NCBI RefSeq assembly: GCF_030052815.1
Contig: NC_079495.1
Location: forward strand, 54,476,773 to 54,540,772
DNA from: Hevea brasiliensis
Lineage: Eukaryota > Streptophyta > Magnoliopsida > Malpighiales > Euphorbiaceae
Direction: 5' to 3'
Length of the DNA: 64,000 nt
The notes below the pieces were generated by a model, which worked only from the letters and a program-made list of their open reading frames with translations, was not told the DNA's origin and made no database searches. The position numbers and the translations under genes were made by a program. This document shows positions 35,928-47,820 of this stretch, piece after piece (within the stretch, counting starts at the first letter, position 1; every line of letters starts with the position of its first letter).

Positions 35928-38900
35928 TGTAACACCCCTAAGTTCTAGAGTGCGTTCATTGCTCCAGTGACTGGTGTTGTCCTGGACAAATTAGATGCCT
36001 AGAACCACACTTCAATGAGAGTGAGGAGACATAAAATAATGAAATAAAAGAAAAGAAAGTACAAGAAAAACAAAAGAAAAATGATTGCAAAGAAATGTGA
36101 TCAAGTTAAACGAGCCGGGAAACCTAGCGATGGGTGACCGCACCGGGAGGTCACGGCGTGGACCGTTGACTAACTCCTCGGATCATGGGAACCACGGGAA
36201 ACATTTTTAGGACTTAAATAGACCATTGTTGAAGAGTAAATATCATTAGAAAGATCAAAGAAAAATTAAATAATTAGTACAAAGAAAAGTGAGAAATCGA
36301 AAATGCATAAAATACTGTTATCGAAAAATCGGAAAGCCACCCGAACAGGGGTATTATGGTCATTTGACATCCCGAATTGTCTTTTGACCTAAATGTCCAT
36401 TAAAAATAAATAGTATTACACTTAGAAAATGAAATGAAAAATTAATTTGATGGTACCTAAAATAAATAGTGGAAATAATGGGTTAAATGTGGATTAATTG
36501 AAAGTTAACTTATAATATGTTTTAATTTTAGTTAGTGGACCACTATAGGATTAATTTATCATTGAAATATGGCTGATATGGTCCACTCACCATCTGAAAT
36601 TCCATCTTCCTCAAAATTCTCTCAAATGGCCGAATTGAAGAAACCTTGAAACTCCATTGACGATTTCTTTGAGCTTCATTTCCTCTCTCCATTTCAACTC
36701 CATTCTCTTAGGTTCTTTCATGAAAAATGGTCTACACACCACAAGGAAGATATTGATACTAATTTTGAGAAGTTTGGTGAAGGTTTAGCAAGTTACAAAT
36801 AAAGGTAAGTTTGCATTTTTGAGAAATCCTTTGTTAAAGTTTTTATGCATGTTATGGGTATTGGTTTGGTGAAGGAAAATTTTGAGTTTGAAGGGTTATT
36901 GTTGTTGCCATTTTGGACAGCCATGGGTCACGTTTTTTATGAGGTATTTGTGTATATAATTGATGAGAAATAATGTTAATCATGGTGATTTAGTAACCTA
37001 GTGATTTAATGCATGTATATATGGTGAATGATGCACTTTGATGGGAATTGGCATATGGTACGGCAATGTGATGTTGATGAATGAATTGTGGCAGCTTGTG
37101 GACACTTGAATAATGGTGTATATTGAAGGGAGTGTGGGCAGCATATTGACCTAGAAGGATTGATGATATGTATGTCAATTTACATTGTAAAGTGTATGTA
37201 AAGTTTGTAATGTTTAGGTGTGTTTGTAATGGTACTTAGAAATTGTAATAGTGAATGATATTTGGTGTGTTGAGGGTGATTGGAATCTGCCCAAAATAAT
37301 ACTTATGTAATGTAGAAAATGTTGTTGGTAATGTGCCAAAACAGTTTGGTAGGGTATGGAAGTAAACCTTGCAAAGGTAAGTGTGTGTTTGAAGTTGGGA
37401 TGTGAATTGCATATTGAGGACAGTGTATATTTTAGCCTATAACCTTGAATGTGTAACCTCAATTGGTATGAGACCAATTTGAGGTGAAACTAGGCACAAA
37501 ATGTGCCAACTTTCATTGAGAAACCATGCCAAAATTCTGCTTGCAAGGTGACCTAAAAAAATGACCAATTCGGATTAGGTGCAATTAGGACCTGAAAAAT
37601 GACCAATTGGGCAGCAGTGAGTGTTTAGGCCATAACTCACTCAAACCAGGTCCAATTGACCTGAAATTTTGACCAAGAATAGTTAAGACCCATACCTACA
37701 AGTCTTATGAAGACACCAAAGCCCAGAAATGACCATAAGCAAGTCAAACAACTTGCAAAAGTTCGGGTCCAAAAACTGGCCGAACCAGAATTGACCAATT
37801 TGACCTAAAATTGACCTAAAATGGTACCACTTGACCAGCAATAGTATAATGACCATAACTTGGTCTACTTAACTCGGATTGACCTGAAATTTTGCACCGC
37901 GTGCAATAAGACCTAGATCTACAAGTTTGTAGTTTCGACCGAGACCCGAAAACCGAGGAACTAGATCGTCCGTTAGGTCAAACCAGTGTTCGAATCCAAA
38001 GAATTTTCATTAAAATGCACTAAGCAAGGAAATGACTTTGGTAAAACATACCAAACCTAAAACCCTATCAAATGTGACATATTAACGACACTAAAACCTA
38101 ATTTACCTAAAACGCAATGAGGGTCGGTATATTAGGTGATTAAGTGAATAATTGATTTCAGTGCATTATTTACCAAACACCATCGATAGAGACAGTTTAA
38201 ATTAGTACTGAAACACTTGAAATTGTGTTTCTCAGTTACAAAAGACTCAGTAATAGGGAATGAAACACTGAGTCCAGATCAGGGGGACAGTCATCAGAGG
38301 TTTGTGCACAACATCTGTTTCTTTTGAATTATTTTCAATGGAAATAAATATTGACTATTTGCATATCATTGTTTTAAATTGTGGAAATGTGTTTGGTGGA
38401 CACTTATTGATTGAAAAACATTGTGAATGGTTTGAAATCGTGAAAATTGTTTGAATGGTATTTGATGGATACTTATTGATTGAAAAGCACTGTAAATGGT
38501 TTTTGTGGAAATTGAAGTGAATTACTAATTGTGTTGCCATTTTGTGAATGAAATTATAACTTTGGAAATTTATTGGATTCTTACGGATCATTTGAATAAA
38601 ATGTTTGTAATTGTTTTGACTCACAATTTGCATGACATCGATAATATGTTCCTCCTCCATTAATGGGGTGAGTGTGATTATTCCTCCTCTTTGACTTATT
38701 AGTCCGGGTGAGTATGATTATGTTCCTCCCTCTTTGACTTCCCACCGAGGTGAGTATGGATGAGTTCTCATTATATAGCTAGCTTCCTCCTCATTGATTT
38801 CGATTATTGGGGTGAGCATGTCTTGTCGTGGTGTACAACACGACATATATGGAAAAATTGTGTCATGGCCTAAATTGTGTTATAGATTGGCAACACGGTA

Positions 38901-39787
38901 TTCTTCAGTTATTTGATCGAATTGTGTTATTATGTATTGTGAGATTGTGAAATTGATTTAAACTCTTATTGACATATACTGTCTATTGAATTCAACCATG
39001 ATCTGACTTATTGAAAATTATTGTGATATTAACAAATGGAGTTTAAATTCTTGTTGACATTTATTGTCTTGAATTTAACTATGGTTTTAAGTATCCACTA
39101 TTGATATGATTTATGAATTGTGATTTAAAATTTGTATTTGGTAAATGTTGTGCACCACTGAGACATTGTCTCAGCGATAGCTTTTATTGTCGTGAGGTAG
39201 AGAGATGACAGTGGCAGCAGCTAGGTCGCTAGTATCGCCAATGAGAGATTTTGGGTATAGTGAGTATACCACATGTGGCATTTTGTAATCAGAATGTATA
39301 TTCACTGTATGTATATTTTGTTCTTGGTTTTGAGCATTTGTAAATTTAAGTTGTACAAGAAAGTTGTAAAATAATTATGAGTTATTTGGCTTGTAAAATT
39401 GTGTTATATCATAGTATCTTAGTCTTTGAAAATCACGGTGGATTTGACTTGAGAAATGTGTTGTGTTGATAAAAATGTTGGAGTTGAGATTTGAAAATAT
39501 ATTGAAGTGCTTTTTACAGGTTTTCTGAAGAACTGTTTTGTCCAAAATACAAATGGCACCTTGCCAAAATTTTTACAGATATTCCAAATAAATCAAATGA
39601 GTTAGTTGTTTCACTTCACCACCAAAGTCTTTCACACTGTAAATAGTGCTCACCATCGTAAAAGAAGTAAGAAAAGTTTTTAAAATCCCTTGTAGTGTAT
39701 TTAATGGATTATCAGTAGACGGAGTTGGTAATTCATTAGGTATACTACGGGATCATGTTATGCCTTACAGAGGGGTAGGGTGTGACA
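35928..39787 (+). repeat. TE-F 5' LTR (3860 bp)
   Basis: It starts TGTAACACCCCTAAG and ends GGGTGTGACA. Most of it aligns with solo LTR D, but 38520-38930 has its own module with repeated TTCCTCC and GGTGAGTATG words in place of the AATTCGTCCC tandem repeat. The conserved block lies at about 36100-36165. ORFs at 36990-37178 and 37214-37477 reappear unchanged in the 3' LTR and are not genes. Confidence 0.92.
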
Positions 39788-39795
39788 TGTTTTAG

Positions 39796-39807
39796 TGGTA
39801 TCAGAGC
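39796..39807 (+). other. TE-F primer binding site (tRNA-iMet type)
   Basis: TGGTATCAGAGC, eight bases after the LTR end, as in the other family-1 elements. Confidence 0.92.
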
Positions 39808-39977
39808 AAAGTTTTTAAATTTTGTTTTCACCTGTCATTTGAATATTCTTTCTTCACAGTACAACTGCTCAATATCATTGTTTGATACATACAGTACATT
39901 ACATTATAAATATGCACTAACGGGAGGAAATCTCCTTGTGTTATTGGTTTAGGAGATCTAAAATCCTCGCATTGACT

Positions 39978-41270
39978 ATGGAAGAGGGTGATCGCTCAAT
40001 GATCAATCTATTGAGGCCGAGGTGCAAGGATGCCCCATGCCTACATAATGTCGGTGGTTCAAGAGCACCACCGCAGCATCGCAGTTCTACCTCGATTCGC
40101 CAGACGGGCTGCAATGTTCCAACAAATGGATGGTAATGTGCCTACTCAAGTCCCAATACAGACACCGGTGGTACAACCACAGTCTTCTGCTAGACAATAT
40201 GACAAATTGATGAAGTATGGGGCTACAGAGTTCAAGGGGACAGATCCTCTAGAGGCGTAACAATGGTTAGAGAGGATGGATAGGGTATTCAAGAAACCGC
40301 ATTGCACAGAGGAGCTTAGATTTGAGTACTCAGATCTTTGCTACTGGGGATGCTTATGATCGTGGAAAACCATCCCCACCGAGCAGAACTGCAGTGCTAA
40401 CATGGAATGACTTCCTCGTGGAATTCAGCAAAAATATGTCCCCGATGCTTATGTAGACCGTGTCGCAAGAATTCCTAAGTCCAAACAGGGGGCATCGGTG
40501 GTCGAGTATGAAAGGGAATTCTCCCGCCTAAGCCATTATGCAAAGTCTACTTTCTACCAAATAGGAGAGATGTAAGAGGTTTGAAACCGGCGAAGCCTAG
40601 TATCGATTACAAGTGGTCTGATTCAACATAACAACTTCTTCCGAACTTATTTCTCAAGCACTAGAATTAGAAAGAATTGAATCAAGCGCTCTTGAGAAAA
40701 AGAAATCGAGAAGGCGTAAAAGAGGAAAAGTCACAGTAACAGAGTTCTAGTGGTCCTACCGGAAAGAGGAAAACTTTGGGGATACGACAGAGATAGTAAG
40801 AAGTCCAAAGAGAGATAGATCTTTGGACAGAAACCACCTCGATCCGATCATCCAACTCAACAGAAACCTGTAAATGCGCCGTCGATCGACTTTGTGAAAC
40901 TTGTGGTAAACCACATAGTGGGGTATGTTATAGAGCCGTAGGAGCATGCTTTAATTGTGGAGAGACTGGTCATTTTGCTAAGGAATGTGTAAATCCGTGT
41001 CGCTCGATCATTTACTACACCAAAGGGATCAACCCAAGTTTCTACCCCAAAGAGTTCACCATCGCTAGTAGAGGCAAAGGTAGAGGTAGGGGTAGTACAC
41101 CTAGAAGTCGATCACCGTGAATCAGCCAAAACAGGGTGATGCTTCAACGAGTATACGCTATAATGACGTAAAAGAGACTCGAGACTTTGACATCATTGCC
41201 GTACTTTCTCAATTAGCAACCGAGATATATATATGTATTGTTTGACTGAATTTTCATATTTTTACATTAG
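39978..41270 (+). pseudogene. TE-F gag with zinc knuckles and a trace of protease
   Basis: ATG 39978 gives MEEGDRS as in TE-A. The gag domain is traceable in fragments: QYDKLMKYGATEFKG (about 40196-40245), then REFSRLSHYA-like and LELERIESS-like pieces. An intact double knuckle lies at 40893-40988 (CETCGKPHSGVC, CFNCGETGHFAKEC). An RVYA...IYVLFD-like protease start follows near 41148-41245 and then homology ends. Many frame breaks sit at places where relatives have CTG or CAG, so the true gag may be less damaged than this sequence shows. Gag alone would let the element be packaged with enzymes from a partner. Confidence 0.8.
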
Positions 41271-42204
41271 TGTTAGAACTATATGTTCCGTTGTTATTCG
41301 CTTAGAGGAATAAATTTTGACGCATTAGTGATTAGCCCTTAAGATAAGGATTGTGATAATAAGTGAAATTAGTTTTGAAAGAGTTTATCGTAAAAGTATT
41401 TTCTAACACACCATAAATTATAAAGCTAATTAGTGAGCCTACTTAATGTAAGGCAAGAGGACGAAAAGTAAGATGCAGAATGGAATTGCTCTTGATAAGG
41501 GCAAGGAGGTTATTGTTAGAAATTGCTAATGGATATTGTAATCGTAATAAGATTCGAATATCGCTGAATTCAAAAGAATAAAAGATAACAAAGTTTGATC
41601 TATTAGAATGTATCGAGTAACTATGCAATGTTCTTGATGTTTATAATGTAAGCAGACATAAAGATTTCAACTTGAGATTATTGTGTAGAGCTACGCACTA
41701 ACCGATAGTACACCTAGATGAGAATAGTTGCCAACGGCATCTGCTTTGGCATAGTTATGCCGTGACAATTTAATTGTTAGAAATAAGTTTGAAAATCCTA
41801 CTTAGGGATCTAAAACTCAAAAGTTAAAATATCGAAAGGTTATAGTTCAATACAAAAGGAAGTAAGTTATAGAACATTGACAGATAAAAAGAGTTATGGA
41901 AGTAGAGACTTGAAGCTTGATTCATATGTAACAAAGAAATATTCAATGTGAGGAAGACTATGGACTAGAATGGTCGAGGACCAATGCTCGATGAATGATT
42001 CTAATATGACCTCAAGGGTCATTCAAGAAGGAACGTGAGTCAAATATTAGACAAAATATTTGTAAGAGGAGATTGGTGATATCCAAACAAAGTAAACATT
42101 GTATTAGATTGTTAAAAGTCTTACGATCATATAGTAAGGAGAAAATAATCGTATGACTATTGTAAGATGATTACTGTGAAAAATTTCTTGGACTAAATTT
42201 ATTT
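41271..42204. other. TE-F internal sequence without recognisable coding
   Basis: About 930 bp of AT-rich sequence between the protease trace and the polypurine tract, where a complete element would have more than 3 kb of pol. No RT, RNase H or integrase motif is visible in any frame; the ORF at 41443-41628 is a chance frame. It has no counterpart elsewhere in the window. Confidence 0.7.
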
Positions 42205-42216
42205 AAGTGGGAGAAT
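42205..42216 (+). other. TE-F polypurine tract
   Basis: AAGTGGGAGAAT directly precedes the 3' LTR start TGTAACACCC. Confidence 0.85.
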
Positions 42217-44686
42217 TGTAACACCCTAAGTTCTGTGAGTGCGCTCACGCTCAGTGACCGGTGTTGTCCTGGACAAATTAGGATGCCTAGAACCACACTT
42301 CAATGAGAGTGAGGAGACATAAAATAATGAAATAAAAGAAAAGAAAGTACAAGAAAACAAAGGAAAATGATTGCAAAGAAATGTGATCAAGTTAAACGAA
42401 ATGAAACCTAGCGATGGGTGACCGCACCGGGAGGTCACGGCGTGGACCGTTGACTAACCCTGGACTGCGGGGAACCCTGGGAAACATTTTTAGGACTTAA
42501 ATAGACCATTGTTGAAGAGTAAATATCATTAGAAAGATCAAAGAAAAATTAAATAATTAGTACAAAGAAAAGTGAGAAATCGAAAAACAAACAAAAATAC
42601 GGTGTTACCGAAAAATCGGGAAAGCCACCCGAACAGGGGTATTATGGTCATTTGACATCCCGAATTGTCTTTTGACCTAAATGTCCATTAAAAATAAATA
42701 GTATTACACTTAGAAAATGAAATGAAAAATTAATTTGATGGTACCTAAAATAAATAGTGGAAATAATGGGTTAAATGTGGATTAATTGAAAGTTAACTTA
42801 TAATATGTTTTAATTTTAGTTAGTGGACCACTATAGGATTAATTTATCATTGAAATATGGCTGATATGGTCCACTCACCATCTGAAATTCCATCTTCCTC
42901 AAAATTCTCTCAAATGGCCGAATTGAAGAAACCTTGAAACTCCATTGACGTTTTTCTTTGAGCTTCATTTCCTCTCTCCATTTCAACTCCATTCTCTTAG
43001 GTTCTTTCATGAAAAATGGTCTACACACCACAAGGAAGATATTGATACTAATTTTGAGAAGTTTGGTGAAGGTTTAGCAAGTTACAAATAAAGGTAAGTT
43101 TGCATTTTTGAGAAATCCTTTGTTAAAGTTTTTATGCATGTTATGGGTATTGGTTTGGTGAAGGAAAATTTTGAGTTTGAAGGGTTATTGTTGTTGCCAT
43201 TTTGGACAGCCATGGGTCACGTTTTTTATGAGGTATTTGTGTATATAATTGATGAGAAATAATGTTAATCATGGTGATTTAGTAACCTAGTGATTTAATG
43301 CATGTATATATGGTGAATGATGCACTTTGATGGGAATTGGCATATGGTACGGCAATGTGATGTTGATGAATGAATTGTGGCAGCTTGTGGACACTTGAAT
43401 AATGGTGTATATTGAAGGGAGTGTGGGCAGCATATTGACCTAGAAGGATTGATGATATGTATGTCAATTTACATTGTAAAGTGTATGTAAAGTTTGTAAT
43501 GTTTAGGTGTGTTTGTAATGGTACTTAGAAATTGTAATAGTGAATGATATTTGGTGTGTTGAGGGTGATTGGAATCTGCCCAAAATAATGCTTATGTAAT
43601 GTAGAAAATGTTGTTGGTAATGTGCCAAAACAGTTTGGTAGGGTATGGAAGTAAACCTTGCAAAGGTAAGTGTGTGTTTGAAGTTGGGATGTGAATTGCA
43701 TATTGAGGACAGTGTATATTTTAGCCTATAACCTTGAATGTGTAACCTCAATTGGTATGAGACCAATTTGAGGTGAAACTAGGCACAAAATGTGCCAACT
43801 TTCATTGAGAAACCATGCCAAAATTCTGCTTGCAAGGTGACCTAAAAATGACCAATTCGGATTAGGTGCAATTAGGACCTGAAAAATGACCAATTGGGCA
43901 GCAGTGAGTGTTTAGGCCATAACTCACTCAAACCAGGTCCAATTGACCTGAAATTTTGACCAAGAATAGTTAAGACCCATACCTACAAGTCTTATGAAGA
44001 CACCAAAGCCCAGAAATGACCATAAGCAAGTCAAACAACTTGCACAAGTTCGGGTCCAAAACTGGCTGAACCAGAATTGACCAATTTGACCTAAAATTGA
44101 CCTAAAATGGTACCACTTGACCAGCAATAGTGTAATGACCATAACTTGGTCTACTTAACTCGGATTGACCTGAAATTTTGCACCGCGTGCAATAAGACCT
44201 AGATCTACAAGTTTGTAGTTTCGACCGAGACCCGAAAACCGAGGGAACTAGATCGTCCGGTTAGGTCAAACGTTGTTCGGAATCCAGAAATTTGCATTAA
44301 AATGCACTAAGCAAGGAAATGACTTTGGTAAAACATACCAAACCTAAAACCCTATCAAATGTGACATATTAACGACACTAAAACCTAATTTACCTAAAAC
44401 GCAACGAGGGTCGGTATATTAGGTGATTAAGTGAATAATTGAGTTCAGTACATTATTTACCAAACACCATCGATAGAGACAGTTTAAATTAGTACTGAAA
44501 CACTTCAAATTGTGTTTCTCAGTTACCAAAGACTCAGGAAAAGGGAAGGAAACACTGAGTCCAGATCAGGGGGACAGTCATCAGAGGTTTGTGCACAACA
44601 ACTGTTTCTTTTGAATTATTTTCAATGGAAATAAATATTGACTATTTGCATATCATTGTTTTAAAATGTGGAAATGTGTTTGGTGG
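42217..44686 (+). repeat. TE-F 3' LTR, cut by assembly gap
   Basis: It matches 35928 to about 38400 of the 5' LTR, very closely between about 36340 and 38390. It stops at GTGTTTGGTGG immediately before the Ns, so about 1.39 kb is missing. Confidence 0.92.
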
Positions 44687-44699
44687 NNNNNNNNNNNNN
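44687..44699. other. Assembly gap of 13 N
   Basis: Thirteen undetermined bases join TE-F LTR sequence to the tail of an unrelated LTR. The true missing length is unknown. Confidence 0.98.
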
Positions 44700-45413
44700 T
44701 AAAAAAATTGTCCAGATAAGACATCAAAACATGCAATCGATATTTACTTCATGTTATTTCTTTTTATTTTATTATTGGCACCACTAAGCATTATTGCTTA
44801 GTGCATTGCTTTCACACGCCAGAGGTTCTAGAGATACGACCGAGAGCTCGTGAGACCAAAGACTGGTGAGACCTCCTCAGCACTCGTGATAGTGTCCGTG
44901 TTACCTCACCATCTTCAGCATTGGTAGGACACTAGGTTTCATTTTGGTATTTTGTAACTAACTTTTATTTTCTCTTGTGTAATTGGGACTTATGTAATGT
45001 ATTTTGATGTTAATGTAAATAGTGAAAATTGAGTATTTATTTATTGCTTATATATGAATACCATGAGAAATGAATGATTGAGAAATGGAAATGTTGTTGA
45101 AAAATATTGAGATTTTGATGATTATTGGAGTTTGAGAATGATTGGAAATGATTATTGAAGTGTTTTTCACAGTTCTCAAGAACTGCTTTTCTATTTTTAG
45201 CCAGATTTCTGGATTTTCTATAAAATTTTCTAACCTTAAATAAATTATAATTTTAATAAATGACTTAAATGAATTATATTTCACAAATTATTTTCAAAAC
45301 TATGATAAAAATAAATTAAGGAAGAATAAAATGATTGAGATAAAATAGAGTATTCCTGATACAAAGTGACATATCTTACTCAGATATACTATAGACGGTA
45401 AGGGGTGTCACAC
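44700..45413 (+). repeat. LTR tail G: diverged family-2 LTR
   Basis: It resembles the last 700 bp of the TE-B LTR (12070-12757) in order: CACCACTAAGCA, GGTAGGACA, a long AT-rich stretch, CTATAGACGGTAAGGGGTGT, ending TGTCACA at 45413. It is diverged enough to be a different family. It directly abuts the interior of the TE-H 5' LTR, so it is probably the right end of an element or solo LTR inserted there. The left part is lost in the gap. Confidence 0.75.
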
Positions 45414-47692
45414 AAACTTAGTTCCAAAGAGGTTAGTGACCAATCCTTGCTTTCTTTTGAAATGCATGTTTAGGATAAAAATTGAGGTAGAAAATGAGAG
45501 AAACTTAAATGAAATTGATGATTATGTAAACCTCCATTTTCAGTAGCTATGTGAATGGTAGGGTTTTGATTGTTTTCCTTGAATAAATTTGGTATTTTGG
45601 CTGCCCATAACACTAACCTATTGCTGAGAATGGTGAAAGGTACGTGAATGCAAGAATTGAGATGGAATGGGTTAGGGTTTGGGTATAAAATGGAGACTTT
45701 GATCATGTAATGGTTAAAGTGAGTTTTAATGGTCAATTAGTGACCATTTAGTTATGTTTAAATAAAAAATGAAGTGTGTTGAGTGGTGGAGTTTGGGTTT
45801 GGTGTGGTCGCTCTAGGTGACTGGGCAGACTGGACATGAGTCCAAAGAGGTTTGGGTAGCCATAACTTGAATTGTAGAGGTTCAATTGGTGCAAGGAAAA
45901 TTGAACATGAAACTAGACACATAATGGCACAAATTTGGTAAAGAAACCATGCCCATAAAACCAAACCAAGTGGACCAAAAGCTTGCTCTAATCCAGTGAC
46001 TCAGCTTGTTTCTCAGTAATGAACAAATGAACAGGTTTGGTCATTTGGCCATAACTCGTTGTAGAATGGTCCAATTGACTTGAAATTTTACCAAAGCAAT
46101 AAGCTGCGATATAGAACAACAACTTTCATGAACAAACCTAACCCAAATTATGACCAGAACTCATCCAACAAGTGAGTTATAGTCACTGCTCATCAGACCG
46201 TAGATATGGTCACCCGTAAAATTTCAATCCGCCGCTTGTGGTTTTTGGACCATAACTTGAGCTACAAAACTCCAAATGGAGTGATTCAAAAAGGAAATTC
46301 AACAAGACAAAATAAGGAACAACTTTCAAATTTTGCCAAATTCCCACCGCAAAATGACTAATGGAACAAGAAACATGAAGCATGAAAATCAAAATTTTGC
46401 TTAATTAACATTGTTTAGAAATGGTATTGGCAACAAATACCAACAAATTTTGAATGTAAAATGTGGTGTGTTGGGAGTATTAAAACCAATGTACCTATTG
46501 TCTATGCAAAAGTCAATATTTTGGTTGACTAATGAAGTGAATAGTAACACTAAAACTTGAAATTCAAAAATTGTAAAACTCAAAAGTGTAAAATGCCCTA
46601 GTATACCTTACAAGATTGGTTTGGATAGCTTGGCATGCCAATAGGGTTCTCGTTAGCAAGATCGCATATGGCTTAATGCCATTCTGTGTTTCATGGCTCC
46701 CATGCCATTCTGTGACATAATAGCCTTTGGCTAAGTTATTTAAGTTGATATACTTGGGTTTTAACCCTAATAATTATTACAGCTTATTAGTTGTTCTATT
46801 GCACACCGGGAGACACAGTGTGACCGATGGTGTGATGGTCCGAGGTACTTAGTACCCAATGCCGCTGTCTGCTTATCCACCCACCAACTAGTATGGGTTA
46901 CTCGCAATGATAATAAACCTTATCAAATTTTAAGTGAATAATACTACAAATAATACCGTAAATTAAGTCTACCCAAAAATGAAATCATACATTCTACATA
47001 ATTATTTTATTTTATTTTATTTTATTTTATATTGTCACCAGTAAGCAGAATTGCTTAACGCGTCGCTTTTGCCACGAGCAGGTACTGGAGACCTAGCTGG
47101 GGAGCCCAGCAAACATCAGACGGGGTGAGTCTTCAAAGTTGCATCCGGGGTCCAGAGTCACCTCACATATGCACTGCATATGGTAGGACATTAAGACTAT
47201 AGGTGGCCTTTTTGTATTTTGGATTTTGTATTAGTTTGGGTTGTAACTATAAACTCAGAATTATATATTAATGTAAATATATGAAATTTCATATTATTGA
47301 GGTTTTCTCGATTATGTATGTTTAAAAAAATGAAATATTGAGAATTATTTGTGAATATGCTTCAAATGATGAAGTGAACAGAAAAGTTTTGAAAATAGTA
47401 TTGTGATTTGAGATTGAGATTTTGAGATTGACTTGAATGTGTATAATGGAGTTTGGATTTGGAAACTATTTTAGAAGTGTTTTAAAACAGGTTCAGAAGA
47501 ACTGTTTTTCCAATTTGCAGCCGGCACTCTGCCGGATTTTCTATAAAATTTGCGGATAAATTCAGAATTATCAAAATTGAAAATAAATGAATTATAAAGG
47601 GATAACTTGCAAGAGAAATATAAATTGGTGCTCCGGCACACTGAGTGGCATAACTTGCTCGGCTATACTGTAGACGGGTAAGGGGTGTCACA
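45414..47692 (+). repeat. TE-H 5' LTR, partial
   Basis: It starts inside the LTR at CAAACTTAGTTCC (equivalent to 10478 in TE-B and 53356 in the 3' LTR) and ends GGGGTGTCACA at 47692. The TATA-box region is therefore missing from this copy. The ORFs on the minus strand here lack domains. Confidence 0.9.
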
Positions 47693-47697
47693 TTTAG

Positions 47698-47709
47698 TGG
47701 TATCAGAGC
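47698..47709 (+). other. TE-H primer binding site (tRNA-iMet type)
   Basis: TGGTATCAGAGC, five bases after the LTR end. Confidence 0.92.
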
Positions 47710-47820
47710 ATCGGTTTAGGAGTTTTTGGGCCTAGATAGAGTGCATACCATTACTTTGCATTTGTAAGTGTTGAGGTGACGCTGATGCAGATCTGTTTGT
47801 TTTCTTATTTTGAATAGGAT

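Larger units (their letters stand above)
35928..44686 (+). mobile_element. TE-F: non-autonomous gypsy element with gag only
   Basis: A plus-strand element: 3860-bp 5' LTR (35928-39787), primer site (39796-39807), gag remnant (39978-41270), about 1 kb of AT-rich non-coding DNA, polypurine tract (42205-42216) and a 3' LTR cut by an N gap at 44687. The internal region is only 2.43 kb and contains no RT, RNase H or integrase. The two LTRs are nearly identical over about 1.5 kb (36340-37850 against 42640-44140), indicating a recent insertion. It lies in the TE-E env-like ORF; GCAGG at 35923-35927 would be its target duplication, with the right copy hidden by the gap. Confidence 0.88.
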
